Positions 10,884 through 20,735 of a DNA stretch of 64,000 nucleotides are shown here, in pieces (the first letter of the stretch is position 1; each line of letters starts with the position of its first letter). Origin of the DNA: Bradysia coprophila. Lineage: Eukaryota > Arthropoda > Insecta > Diptera > Sciaridae. A program made the translations under genes and the position numbers. The stretch covers positions 4,597,696 through 4,661,695 of the forward strand of contig NW_023503376.1 in assembly GCF_014529535.1 (NCBI RefSeq), written 5' to 3'. The notes under the pieces are model-generated. The model did no database searches and was not told the DNA's origin. It saw only the letters and a program-made list of their open reading frames with translations.

Positions 10884-12509
10884 TCACACACCAGTATCTT
10901 CAATATTGGTTTCATCACTCGCATCTTCCATAAGTCTGCGAAGGGCCTCATATCCTTCCTTCAGTTTTATAATGTCAGTCTGTTTCCTAGCAGCAGCAGC
11001 CTGGACCGCTGCAAGATTTATACGGGTTCGGTCCAATTCATCCTGCAGTTCTTTCTGGTGCAAAGCTAACGACTGCTCGCTTCCGTTCAATTGGTCAATC
11101 GACATATTTCCTATTTGACTCGCTCTTGAATCGTTTAGTGTTTGTTCTGCCTGTTCATACTTTCGGAAATATTCATTTGCCGAAGATTGCCGCTTCAGAT
11201 ACTCGCGTTTCTCCTCTTCTAACAGGCAACTGCTAGCAACAGATTCACCTTCGTGTTTATTTACCGCTAACTCAGTATCGGCAGCTCTTGCTTTCCGTTG
11301 AATCTCTAATTCAATAAGCTGTTCTTCCTCTTTCAACACGATCGTGTTACCGCCCAAAAGACCCACGCCTGTTATCCCCAAACCGACACCTGTGACAGCC
11401 GCGGTTACAGCAACCGAGCTACTAGCAACAGTTAAGGCAGAGGTGACAACGCCAGGAAGTATTGATGTAAATGATGAAGCCAATATGGTTGGGGCCGCAA
11501 ACGCAATACCAACACCGATAACTGCACCGATAGCTATGCCTCCCAACACAATACCAGCAAATTTCCAAGGATTTTCTTTTGCCCAACTTAGTGCGCCCTT
11601 GATAGAGTCTACGGGATGCTTGAAAAATTGTATGAAACTGTCGACTGTTTTTCTGGGATTGAACAGAACGAGCGATGCCTCCCATGCTCGATCCCGCAAC
11701 TGGATTAGTTTCAGCTTCAGTTGACTAATTACTTCGGCGGTCTTTCGAAGTGTCATTTGAATGAAACTTTCCGTTGCCCGTCCATGTGCCAATTCCAGTC
11801 CAATCTTGATATTCTCATCGTCCTTTTTTCTCAACATTGCGTCCATCAACCGAAAATTCTCGTACATTTTTCTTACTTCGACCATTTGTGCACGCAAAAT
11901 TGGATCCACGTTACCAGCATCCAATTTTGCTATTAATAGGTCCACCTCAGCATTCATTTGTGCAAATGTCACGTCGTCGCGGTCCAGTTTGTCGATGTAG
12001 CATTTCTTTTGCAGCAGATTCACATAATTTATGTATATCTTGCAAGTGTTGATTAGCACGTTACTTCTGGGGCGAACGGAGCGACACACCGCTTCCAAAT
12101 TGTGCACATACTGATTGCTGATTGCCTTCTCTGATGCTGTCAATTGGAAATTTGCAAAAAACACACGTTGGATTGCTTGTTTCACCGACTCAATGCATTG
12201 CAGCGTATTCTCGCACGTGCTGATTTCTCTAAAGTGCAGCAATTCGTTGAGGATCACATCCATGTTCCATCGAATCCAATTTAGGTAAAAGTGTTGAGTA
12301 TTGCGATTTTCGAGTTTGTTTATCTTCAACAGACAGTGCTCGATGGCTTTTAAATAGTACAAATAGAGTTGACATTCCTTTACAGTGTGATCATCGGAAG
12401 ATTTGCAGTTCTCGTTGTATAGGTCTTTTTTATTCTTGTAGTAAAGATACAACGTATCCATGAACTGCCTGTCACCACCAATTCCAAAAATACCGTCTGG
12501 ATATGCCAT
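10884..12509 (-). CDS. Unrecognised 541-residue helical protein with Gly/Ala-rich hydrophobic core
   Basis: A single uninterrupted frame of 541 residues that I do not recognise. Residues 1-280 look like an alpha-helical, cysteine-containing bundle with no membrane segment. Residues about 315-390 are strongly hydrophobic and Gly/Ala/Val-rich (for example GIVLGGIAIGAVIGVGIA), long enough for two or more membrane passes or a hairpin. Residues about 395-535 are charged with coiled-coil spacing (RKARAADTEL, YEQAEQTLND, KELQDELDRTR). There is no signal peptide. The layout of helices, hydrophobic hairpin and helices is shared by several unrelated membrane-remodelling or membrane-inserting families, but I have no sequence evidence for any. 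The intact long frame, ATG context, downstream AATAAA and a likely 5' UTR acceptor (TTTTTTATTTCAG near 12540) support a real gene. It could be lineage-specific or horizontally acquired. Confidence 0.75.
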   Translation of the reverse strand: MAYPDGIFGIGGDRQFMDTLYLYYKNKKDLYNENCKSSDDHTVKECQLYLYYLKAIEHCLLKINKLENRNTQHFYLNWIRWNMDVILNELLHFREISTCENTLQCIESVKQAIQRVFFANFQLTASEKAISNQYVHNLEAVCRSVRPRSNVLINTCKIYINYVNLLQKKCYIDKLDRDDVTFAQMNAEVDLLIAKLDAGNVDPILRAQMVEVRKMYENFRLMDAMLRKKDDENIKIGLELAHGRATESFIQMTLRKTAEVISQLKLKLIQLRDRAWEASLVLFNPRKTVDSFIQFFKHPVDSIKGALSWAKENPWKFAGIVLGGIAIGAVIGVGIAFAAPTILASSFTSILPGVVTSALTVASSSVAVTAAVTGVGLGITGVGLLGGNTIVLKEEEQLIELEIQRKARAADTELAVNKHEGESVASSCLLEEEKREYLKRQSSANEYFRKYEQAEQTLNDSRASQIGNMSIDQLNGSEQSLALHQKELQDELDRTRINLAAVQAAAARKQTDIIKLKEGYEALRRLMEDASDETNIEDTGV

Positions 12510-12539
12510 TGCTTACAATTTTTTGCTGAATGCACCTGA

Positions 12540-12896
12540 AATAAAAAACAACAGCAATTAGAACGACACTAGGTAGCGCTCAGCGAATACAATTTTGAAG
12601 AGCAAAAAAGGGAAAAAGTAATTTTTGGGATTTACTCTCACATTGTTGTTGTTAGAATTCTAACTCTATCTATCGATAAAAACTTTGACACCATGGGAAG
12701 TCGGTTTTCGTATACGTTCTATTCTCACTCTTACATCGCCGGAATAACATTTTTCAACTTAACCTCAGAAATTGAATTCTGGGTCGAGACTTTCATGGTC
12801 AATGGAAATATTGACTGGTATAACCATAACAAGGCTTTTATAAACAACCAACTGCTAGTTTCGCCATTAAATGACACAATAACTAGGCTACTCACC
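12540..12896 (-). other. Possible 5' UTR intron of the 541-residue gene
   Basis: On the minus strand a good donor (CAGTAAAG|GTGAGT, near 12896) and a good acceptor (polypyrimidine then CAG, near 12540) bracket this segment, just upstream of the ATG at 12509. Inference only; transcript data would decide. The plus-strand open frame at 12693-12959 overlaps it and has no recognisable content. Confidence 0.35.
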
Positions 12897-13371
12897 TTTA
12901 CTGTTCCAACCAATACGGAATCCAATAGGAATTGGAGCAAAAATAGGAAAAAACTATAATATCGAACCGGTAGAAGCCGTTTTTGTTGAATGATGACATT
13001 TTTCTCAAAACGTCACTTTAGTCATTCCAATACAGTGTTTTCAGAGAGAGATTTTGGACCAGTTTAATATAACTTACCTTGAGGTATATTGAGCGGTAAA
13101 AATTTGAATTTTTGGTGTGTTGAATTTTCGTGTAAAAATAATTTTGATTTTTGATTATCATTGAAACGAGAGGAGAAAACGTAAACAAATATGTATGGCG
13201 AGCATGCGAGGATTTTCATTGTGGTGTTATTCGACTTATTTTCGTCGTTTTTACGTCTTATTTTTGGGATTTTTAAGTTTACTTTGTACTCTATAAAGGT
13301 AAAAATATCTTAATATTCATTATTTGAGTGGTGTGAAATATTGTTCGCAGCAGTGTTGATACTGTAAAAGG

Positions 13372-13660
13372 ATGGACATCGAAATATTGACAAGATACAA
13401 TGAGAAAGTAAAGATGCATTATGGCGGCGTAGATCCGTACATGTTGGTTGATACCAAAGATACATTACCCGATAACATTCAATTCTATGATATACAGAAT
13501 TATTGTATCGGAAGACAGCTCATTCACGAAGGAATTGTTTAGAACCTATAAAACTTTGGGGCATATAAACTTTACGAGAGTGGCTGGGTCCAATCGGTAA
13601 TGACGAAAAATGTTGCGACTGGCAAAGTTTCCGTGGCGTTGGTAATTTATATTGAGGAAG
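13372..13660 (+). pseudogene. Broken fragment resembling insect SWIM/THAP-type repeat-encoded protein
   Basis: An ATG frame encodes about 56 residues (starts MDIEILTRYNEKVKMHYGG, later LPDNIQFYDIQNY) and stops. After the stop and one further frameshift, the reading continues as YKTLG, AYKLYESGWVQSV and VATGKVSV. The spacing and wording resemble the YKSLxAYxxFxSGWV segment found in many uncharacterised SWIM-finger proteins multiplied in arthropod genomes. This is from memory and not checked. It is too short and broken to function, and it lies wholly inside the TA-flanked element. Confidence 0.45.
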
Positions 13661-13677
13661 GGTTATGTATTTACGTG

Positions 13678-13920
13678 TCAAATAGAAACAAATGTGCGTG
13701 TTTCTAAATTCGGTAAAACAGTTTCCGTCTCAATGTAGCTTTTATCAGCCATTTCATTTGATGTTTCGACCGCGATGTCAGTTTCAATCAAACTTGGATC
13801 ATCCACTTCATTGGACGTTTCGATTTGAATGCCTTCATCTAGATATTCTTCATCCAGATATTGTTCCTCATATCCCAAACGTAGAGTTGGGACCCAGTCC
13901 GGCTTATCAACATCTGTGTA
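13678..13920 (-). pseudogene. Acidic repetitive ORF fragment inside the TA-flanked element
   Basis: On the minus strand the frame reads DKPDWVPTLRLGYEEQYL and then a tandemly repetitive acidic part with repeats of the form IETSNEV/VETSNEM...D.S.IETE. The DWVPTL piece recalls the tail of THAP-type fingers in mobile-element proteins. It lies opposite in strand to the 13372-13660 fragment, so the interior seems to have been rearranged. Function is unknown and the fragment is probably dead. Confidence 0.35.
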
Positions 13921-14611
13921 TTTTTAAGCTTTTCCGACAAACACAATTAGAATATTTAGAACAAACGATCTAAGCTCACATTGATCACAATTAACTACCC
14001 GAAATAAAATGCAAGTCGCACACCCTGGCGTATTGGAATTGGCTAGCAAAAAAAATCAGAACGATTTATCGCACGAATCCATGCCTTTTGCCTAGCTTGC
14101 GTCAACGCCAGGACTTCGCGTTACGATTATTTAACATTGGAAACGCAGAAAATTTCCTTCCTTCACTGTATCCTTTCAAGGTTCAACCAATAATTACCCA
14201 ATTACACAACAGGCATCGTAAATTACTGAAAGAATAATTAAACAAACTCTTAACATTCACCGGTTGAGTTTAGATTGATCTCCTTTGTTTATATTTATGT
14301 TGCCATCGATATTTTGCACCATCAGGTTTAAATATTGAGAAAAACCTTTGAATAAATAATTAATTACCTTTTACTACTTGTATGAAGAAGAAAAAACAAA
14401 TAACATGTGAAAAACAAAACTCAAACTTATTTTGAGTAAATATTTTTCCACGCAAATTCAAATATTCGGACCACTTTATTTTGACATCTATACCTCAAGG
14501 TAAGTTAAATTTAACTTGTCTTCTCTCATTTTTCCTCTCTGAAAACACTGTATACTCTCTCTAGCAAACAAACTCTCTTAGAAATATCGAATTTGAAGTT
14601 AATGCTTAGTT

Positions 14612-14748
14612 TCCTCTTACCAAGAAAGTACTCCGTGTGAGAGAAAAAATTGAATTTTTTCAATTTTTTCTTTGTTTATTTGACAGCTCGCTCTCTCACG
14701 GCTCTCTCACGAAGTACTTTTTGTTGAGTGGAGTGGACACTTAAAATA
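14612..14748. mobile_element. MITE family B, copy 1
   Basis: Inverted ends of the type AAAGTACTCC(G)TGTGAGAGA face each other across a TTTGTTTATTTGACAG centre. The same order, reverse-complemented, is found at about 37366-37530, including the outer TCTTACC and GTTGAGTGGA blocks, so the two are members of one short palindromic family. The target duplication was not resolved. Confidence 0.65.
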
Positions 14749-15016
14749 AGTTTGAGAAAGTCATAAGGCTTAAAGTGAACCGACTTACGAATCGTAAACA
14801 AGTCTCTAGCTTTCGAGACTTTAGGCTGTATGGGACCTGAAACAAAGAAATTCATTGAGAAATCAGGAAAAATTATGAAGGCCGCTTCAAGGTAACAGCG
14901 TCCATTGGATTATTTATTGCAGAAAATTTCATTGCGATACAAAGAAGCAACGCTGCGTGTATTCTGGGGACTTTGGGACCGGATTGAGTAGATGATTTTT
15001 GTATTTTATATGTTGT

Positions 15017-15055
15017 AACCATCGATATATTATACTATATTATATCGATGGTTGT
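15017..15055. repeat. AT-rich palindrome
   Basis: TAACCATCGATATA and its reverse complement flank an 11-base AT spacer, forming a compact hairpin or cruciform. It lies in an otherwise unremarkable intergenic stretch (14750-15480) that also holds partial direct repeats of CCGTTTCAAAATCATCTG near 15190 and 15380. Confidence 0.6.
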
Positions 15056-15480
15056 AACCTTTGATTTTTGAAAAGATCGTTTTTTTTCGGCTTGCGTCAT
15101 TGTGAGCAGTCTTTTTTTCGCATATTTAAATAAAAACTTAATTATATGTTTACAAAAAAGTTCATCCTTCTTCTTCTATCGAAACACATCCTAAACCGTT
15201 TCAAAATCATCTGTTCATTTCCAAACGCTTTGTCGCTTTTTCCCATGTCTTTTAAGAAAAGCTTTGTTCCAGACTTCTGCTAAAAGGCTTTTTTAGCGAA
15301 TGAGAGGTTTCCAGCTCGACAATAACTATTTCAAAATTATATGTTTATTTCAAAACGCATATAAAAAACCGTTTCATTTCAAAATCAAAACGGTTTCAAA
15401 ATGATCTGTTCATTTGTCTCCATTTGGCAACTATATTTATTTTGAGGATTGTGAGTCACGAACAAACATGCAGCAATGGA

Positions 15481-15793
15481 ATAAATTAAGATTGGCTCAC
15501 CTAGTTTGTGTATATTACATAGGTGGAAGCACGGGGTTTCAGGGGGTTTCGAACATTTAGTTTTTTCATGTTGCAGATATTGCAGTGTCAAATTTTGTCC
15601 AAGATGTGACATATTTGCAAGGTATTGGCCTTTTTCACAAAGTATAATCAGCGTAACCTTCGTAAAAAGAATCTTGAATCTGACAAGAGCACGTGTGCCA
15701 ACGTGTAAAGAACAAATGTTCAAAACCCCCTGCTGAACCGTGGCGATCCTCTTGTCAAACGGACAGTACATAAACAAATTCCATCATTTATTG
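15481..15793. repeat. Young dispersed repeat, copy 1 (313 bp)
   Basis: Nearly identical in direct orientation to 26276-26585, apart from a 3-base indel and a few substitutions, starting ATAAATTAAGATTGG and ending CCATCATTTATT. The flanks differ completely, so it is an interspersed element. It carries open frames on both strands but with no recognisable domain. The ends form only a short inverted match (AATAAAT/ATTTATT). Confidence 0.85.
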
Positions 15794-15795
15794 AA

Positions 15796-16225
15796 TAGAT
15801 TGTGGATTTGAGCACTACTTCACAGAACCATCATTGTTTGACGCTGTCGGCAAGTTGGTCTTCTGTCACTTCACACGAACAATATTTTCATGGACAATGT
15901 GATCGAAAATTTAAATTTCCTAACAAATGATTTGGATTTTTAATGGTTATTTACATCAAAGTTCTGATAGAACCTTGATTTACATATCTGTTTTGGATGA
16001 AGATTTTCGGCAATTTTGCGAATTGTAGGCCGAACGCAGTGAGCTACCGTCAAAAACAGATGCGTCTACAACTTTTCATGTCAAGTGACCAAACTACTAG
16101 AAAAATTCTGTAATTTTGTCCTAAGGCACGAAAATTAAATTTCGTATAGCAAAAGACCGACTCGAAGGCAGTGCCATCGTTGATTTTTGCGATAGTGACG
16201 AGTACAATTTCCACAATCTATAATA
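15796..16225 (-). repeat. Dispersed repeat, copy 2 (inverted relative to 4.3-4.6 kb)
   Basis: Reverse-complement match to 4340-4565 in the same block order, with about 200 extra bases in the middle. It abuts the 15481-15793 repeat, so the younger repeat may have inserted at its edge. An AT-dinucleotide run follows at about 16230-16255. Confidence 0.7.
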
Positions 16226-16745
16226 ACGGAAAATATATATATATTTATATATATTTTTCGAAAATTGTAGAAATTAATTGGAATTATAGGAATTGAAGGG
16301 CGAATCCAGCAAGTAGCGGTGTAATTGATTTGCCAGTCGGTTCCCCCACACTTTTATCTGATAAATAATGCTAGAGTCTTTCTGGCAACGTTATAATAGG
16401 AGTAATAGTTCTGTATAGAAAACCTATGCCATTTTAATTAATTTGTATCGGTGTAGTCCCTGTTCCCGGTTTTCCAACTTGTTGAATCTTTGAGCCGAGT
16501 TCACTTTTTATTGAAAACCAGTCGCAGAGACGAGGGAAAGAGAGCGACATTTTCGTTATATCCATTTCAAGCGTTTCAAATGTGCGTATTTACTGCATTT
16601 CTACTGCATTATGCAATATCAGCTGCTCCAGATCATTCAAAATACAATAAACAATAAAATGTTGACAAACAGCCGGTGAGCGTAAACTACAATCTCTAGT
16701 CTTAAAATCAAAATTCTTTTAGCTTAACTAAGGGAAACGTTTAAA

Positions 16746-18283
16746 ATGGACGCAATGACATACTTGATAACCGTTGGCATTTTTTACTGTGTATTGTGGT
16801 TCTTTGATTCATTTTTTAAGGTAAATTCGTGCATTTCATTCTCAAATCAATAATTTTCAACAGAATTCTCCTTTGTGTATAGAGCTGCATGCACTATCCG
16901 TACGTGCAATTTCTAAAAAGTACAGGACTGACAGTGAAATTTCTCCGATTGGAATGGCACACGACGGCATTTAATCGGACTTTGATAAAATGGTCCAACA
17001 AATGTCCACGATTGTTTGCAATGTCCTTCGACTTGGGTGTTTGGTTTTCGATTATAGCACTGCCCGTTGTGTTCGTAGTGCTTGTTCATCAACTGATATC
17101 CACCCGTCAGCCAGAGCCTAAAGAGGCGGAAATGGTGTTTGAAATTTTGCTACCCGGCATTAATCTGCCGATCAACGAACTGGGATTTTACATTACGTCA
17201 TTGGCAGCCAGTAGTGTCTTTCATGAATTAGGTCATGGCATTGCTTCTGTGCTGGAGGATGTTCCTGTAACTGGTTTCGGATTTTTTATCTTTGCCATAA
17301 TCCCCGTTGCTTACACGGAAATAGCACAAGACCAATTGAATTCACTGAAGACTTTCAGGAAATTACGAGTATTTTGCGCTGGTATCTGGCACAACATCAT
17401 ATTATCCTTGACGTTCTATATCATCTTCCTGGTCATACCGACGATATTCGCACCTCTGTATCATGTTAACATCGGCGTGTCCGTAGTCAACATCAAAACC
17501 GATTCAAAGTTGCTGGGAGAGAGGGGACTTCATGTGAACGATGTGGTCACGCATATCAACAGTTGTTCGGTAAAAAATGCGGATTCCTGGTACGGCTGCT
17601 TGTTTGAATCACTTCATCAGCAGCCGGCGTACTGCATTTCAAATGATTTTGTGCTCAACCATGACGAATCGACACCTGTGTTCCATTCCAACGATGGACT
17701 CACCGAATGTTGCGATGCGACCAATAAGAAAAATTTATGCTTCGAGTACATCTCCGAATCGAACGTCGGGGTATTGGAGTTACCCCAGTTTATGTGCTTG
17801 AATGTGCGAAATGTTATAGAGAATTCGCTTGACTACTGCCACAAGACCATTAATTGTCGCGACAATTTTTGCATTAAGCCGATCCTTAACAATGCAACGA
17901 CCGTTGTCCATGTAAAGCGATTGACTGGGAAAGATATCATATACGTGGGACATCCGGCCGATTTATCCAAAACGATCGAGGTCTCCGATTTCGTTGCAAA
18001 GACAAAAATGTTTTCGACAGCATTCGTCGACACCATTGTCCTGTTCCTCCGATATGTGGTAGTCTTTTCGTCCGGTGTGGCTATTGTCAACATAATGCCG
18101 TGTTTTGCGTTCGATGGACAATATATTGTGTCAGCAGTCACACATCATGTACTGCGTTCCGTTGTACCCAACCGACAACGACGTGATCTGATAGCGTTTG
18201 TGATCAATTTTATTGGAAGTGTCATTTTGGTGGCGACTGCGATGAAGCTCATTGTGATGGTGGGATGGAAAACGATTTTTTAA
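16746..18283 (+). CDS. S2P: Membrane-bound site-2 protease (S2P/MBTPS2)
   Basis: There are two exons, 16746-16820 and 16883-18283, with phase-0 GT-AG junctions, giving about 491 residues (human S2P is about 519). It is an intramembrane zinc metalloprotease that performs the second cut of SREBP and ATF6 in the Golgi membrane. The metal site HELGH is at about residues 139-143 inside a hydrophobic segment. The second conserved site, NIMPCFAFDGQYI with the zinc-ligand Asp near 436, sits in a C-terminal membrane segment. Between them is the PDZ-like and Cys-rich luminal part (RGLHVNDVVTHIN; CYS-containing pairs CCDATNKKNLC and CHKTINCRDNFC). The short first exon encodes an N-terminal membrane segment. 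All catalytic residues are present, so it is probably active. An AATAAA lies at 18300-18305. Confidence 0.93.
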
Positions 18284-18299
18284 GACCTTTTATTGGTTG

Positions 18300-18305
18300 A
18301 ATAAA
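18300..18305 (+). terminator. Poly(A) signal of S2P
   Basis: AATAAA begins 17 bases after the S2P stop codon, the only good candidate on this strand nearby. Confidence 0.65.
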
Positions 18306-18754
18306 ACGACATTTTGTAAATGACATAGACGTGTTTGATCTCAGCTCTGCTGAAGAGGATGTTCCAATGCTACTTTACCTAACAATGTAACAACACTGAA
18401 CCTCTTGACTGAGTGTACTGGTGATTTGTCTCAAATTTTCTGTGATTTTCAAGGTGTTAAAGACATTTGTCGAGTCCGAATTGACTAAGCTGGAGATCGG
18501 GTTAACCTTGAATGGTCCCTGGTACGTATTAACTATTAGCAGAACTATTATGAACTATTAGCAGACACCGACGAATGGACAGCAAGTACAGCAGTGAACA
18601 CTGTTGTTCAGTTTGAATTTTTGCCTTTCACCTGATCATTCTGTCCCTGTTAACATCTTCATCTCATGCAGAGCTAAGTGAAATGCTCGGTACAGTCGTA
18701 CATTGTATAATTTATAGGTAATTTCACTAACAAACATCAGCTGACCCAAACGCT

Positions 18755-19072
18755 TCACGTTTTCGTTCCACTTAATTCTAAACTAGTTCGGAGTTCACTC
18801 AACGATCGCTTGCCATGGTTTAACAGCATTTTGATGGTTATTTCTTCGGTATGATGAATGTTGTTGCGAAAATCACTTCTCGTCCATTCTTTCAGCTCCG
18901 TTCGGCTTGATGCATCCGGTACCTTTCTTATCGTTCGAAATATTTCCCGATACAATTTAAGCACTTCTTGACGCAGCATAAACTGGAAAAATTTCGATTC
19001 GTCACTGATTTCTGCGTCGATTTCCTGTGTTTGGCTACTTACTTGTCTAAGACTTAGAGTTGGTTTAGACAT
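18755..19072 (-). CDS. LYRM2: LYR motif-containing protein 2 (LYRM2)
   Basis: There are two exons on the minus strand, 19072-19043 and 18982-18755, giving 85 residues (human LYRM2 is 88). The reading is MSKPTLSLRQ, then FMLRQEVLKLYREIFRTIRK, and later LKEWTRSDFRNN and EETIT-like wording ending LLNHGKRSLSELRTSLEL. This follows LYRM2 closely as I remember it. The LYR tripeptide and the downstream basic helix are present. LYR proteins are small mitochondrial-matrix factors that bind acyl carrier protein; LYRM2 has been linked to complex I. The 60-base intron (GTAAGT...TTTCCAG, 19042-18983) has no stop and is a multiple of three, so a naive reading yields a 109-residue protein with a spurious insertion. 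The ATG at 19072 is the first in frame. Confidence 0.9.
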   Translation of the reverse strand: MSKPTLSLRQVSSQTQEIDAEISDESKFFQFMLRQEVLKLYREIFRTIRKVPDASSRTELKEWTRSDFRNNIHHTEEITIKMLLNHGKRSLSELRTSLELSGTKT

Positions 19073-19284
19073 TTTTCTTTCCACTTACTAAAGCTAATGT
19101 TTTGATTGTTATTATCAGGGACCAGCCGTCAATTGTTTCATGCGTTTCACAATATGCAATTTTCTTTGACAATATTCGGTGAATCCGTTCCTTTTTGGAT
19201 TGAGGTTGGTTCAAGTAACCAGACGAAATTTAAGTTCAAAGTCTGTGGCAGACTCAAAATATTCACATCAAAGTGTATGAATAT

Positions 19285-19726
19285 TAGTCAAAAAACCCTT
19301 AAAGGGTAAATGTGACGCAAGTTTTTATCTTACTTACAAAATAACTGATATCGCTGAGGGTGACGCATTGTGCGTCGTACACGAAGGTTTTATCAACAAA
19401 AAATTTACTCAAAAAATTTGTGAAAGAAAATTTTAAAACAAGAAATTTGCGTCATAAGTGGCAGATGATTCGGTTTACTTCCGTTTGAATTCTTTCAGTA
19501 CATTTTGCAACCATTTTCCTCAACAATCCTACGTTCCTCAACATCAGCCACTTGTGACGCAAATTTCTTGTTTTAAAATTTTCTTTCACAAATTTTTTGA
19601 GTCAATTTTTTGTTGATAAAACCTTCGTGTACGACGCACAATGCGTCACCCTCAGCGATATCAGTTATTTATCAGTAAGTAAGATAAAGGACTTGCGTCA
19701 CATTTACCGTTTAAGGGTTTTTTGAC
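19285..19726. mobile_element. 440-bp fold-back element
   Basis: Two arms of about 175 bp (19285-19465 and 19545-19726) are nearly perfect reverse complements. The outer ends are GTCAAAAAACCCTTAAA. Internal blocks such as TGACGCATTGTGCGTCGTAC occur in both arms. The loop is about 80 bp. No clear target duplication was found. It abuts the satellite array that starts at 19755. Confidence 0.85.
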
Positions 19727-19754
19727 TGATATCACCACTTTTGTAAGTATGTCA

Positions 19755-20735
19755 TTTCGACAACATCAAAAAACCTTATGGAAATTAAAAAAATGCTAGA
19801 GAAAGCAGTCAGAATCCCAAAATCTAGAAACCAATCTTGGTACACCTCACTTATATTGAAAATAACCCAAATCCATCAAAAAACCCGATGGAAGTTAGGA
19901 AGTGCCAGAGGAATCGTCTGTCATCCCAAAATTTAGGAACCAACCTTGGAACACCTTACTCATGTCGAGAATAACCCAAATCCTTTAAAAAATCCGATGG
20001 AACTTAGGTAGTACCAGAGAAATCATCTGACATCCAAAAATTTAGGAACCAACCTTGGAACACCTCACTTATATGGAAAATAACCCAAAACCATCGAAAA
20101 ACCCGATGGAAGTTAGGAAGTGCCAGAGGAATCGTCTGTCATCCCAAAATTTAGGAACCAACCTTGGAACACCTTACTCATGTCGAGAATAACCCAAATC
20201 CTTTAAAAAATCCGATGGAACTTAGGTAGTACCAGAGAAATCATCTGACATCCAAAAATTTAGGAACCAACCTTGGAACACCTCACTTATATGGAAAATA
20301 ACCCAAAACCATCGAAAAACCCGATGGAAGTTAGGAAGTGCCAGAGGAATCGTCTGTCATCCCAAAATTTAGGAACCAACCTTGGAACACCTTACTCATG
20401 TCGAGAATAACCCAAATCCTTTAAAAAATCCGATGGAACTTAGGTAGTACCAGAGAAATCATCTGACATCCAAAAATTTAGGAACCAACCTTGGAACACC
20501 TCACTTATATGGAAAATAACCCAAAACCATCGAAAAATCCGATGGAAGTTAGGAAGTGCCAGAGGAATCATCTGTCATCCTAAAATTTGGGAACCAACCT
20601 TGGAACACCTTACTCATGTCGAGAATAACCCAAATCCATCAAAAAATCCGATGGAAGTTAGGTAGTGCCAGAGGAATCACCTGTCATCTCAAAATTTAGG
20701 AACGGACCTAGTGGAAATGATCCCAACAATTCCCA
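19755..20735. repeat. 109-bp satellite array with dimeric 218-bp higher-order units
   Basis: Nine monomers of exactly 109 bp start at 19755 (diverged), 19864, 19973, 20082, 20191, 20300, 20409, 20518 and 20627, each from the AACCCAAA..CC box. Two monomer types alternate: type A has GGAAGTGCCAGAGGAATCG and ends ACTCATGTCGAGAAT; type B has GGTAGTACCAGAGAAATCA and ends ACTTATATGGAAAAT. Successive A+B pairs are almost identical to each other while A and B differ clearly, the signature of homogenisation by dimers. The edge copies are the most diverged. No coding content. Confidence 0.93.

Larger units (their letters stand above)
13033..14550. mobile_element. Tc1/mariner-like element with long TIRs and TA duplication (1.5 kb)
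   Basis: Terminal inverted repeats start CAGTGTTTTCAGAGAG at both ends. They stay alignable, with gaps, through a TTAACTTACCTTGAGGTAT-like block for about 60-90 bp. The element is flanked by TA on each side (13031-13032 and 14551-14552). TA duplication and CAGTG termini are usual for the Tc1/mariner superfamily. No intact transposase is present. The interior carries broken coding debris on both strands (annotated separately), so this is a non-autonomous element that has captured or kept gene fragments. Confidence 0.75.

Noticed and set aside
11344-11724. Plus-strand 126-residue frame opposite the 541-residue gene
   Set aside because: Ala/Pro-rich mirror of the Gly/Ala-rich hydrophobic block on the other strand; typical antisense shadow.
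12693-12959. 88-residue plus-strand frame with a good start context
   Set aside because: No motif, and it overlaps the likely 5' UTR intron of the minus-strand gene. Kept only as a note.
15385-15777. 130-residue frame, with a close relative at 26246-26569
   Set aside because: Both lie in the young dispersed repeat. The frame in the second copy survives only because the 3-base indel is in phase, and it has no recognisable domain.
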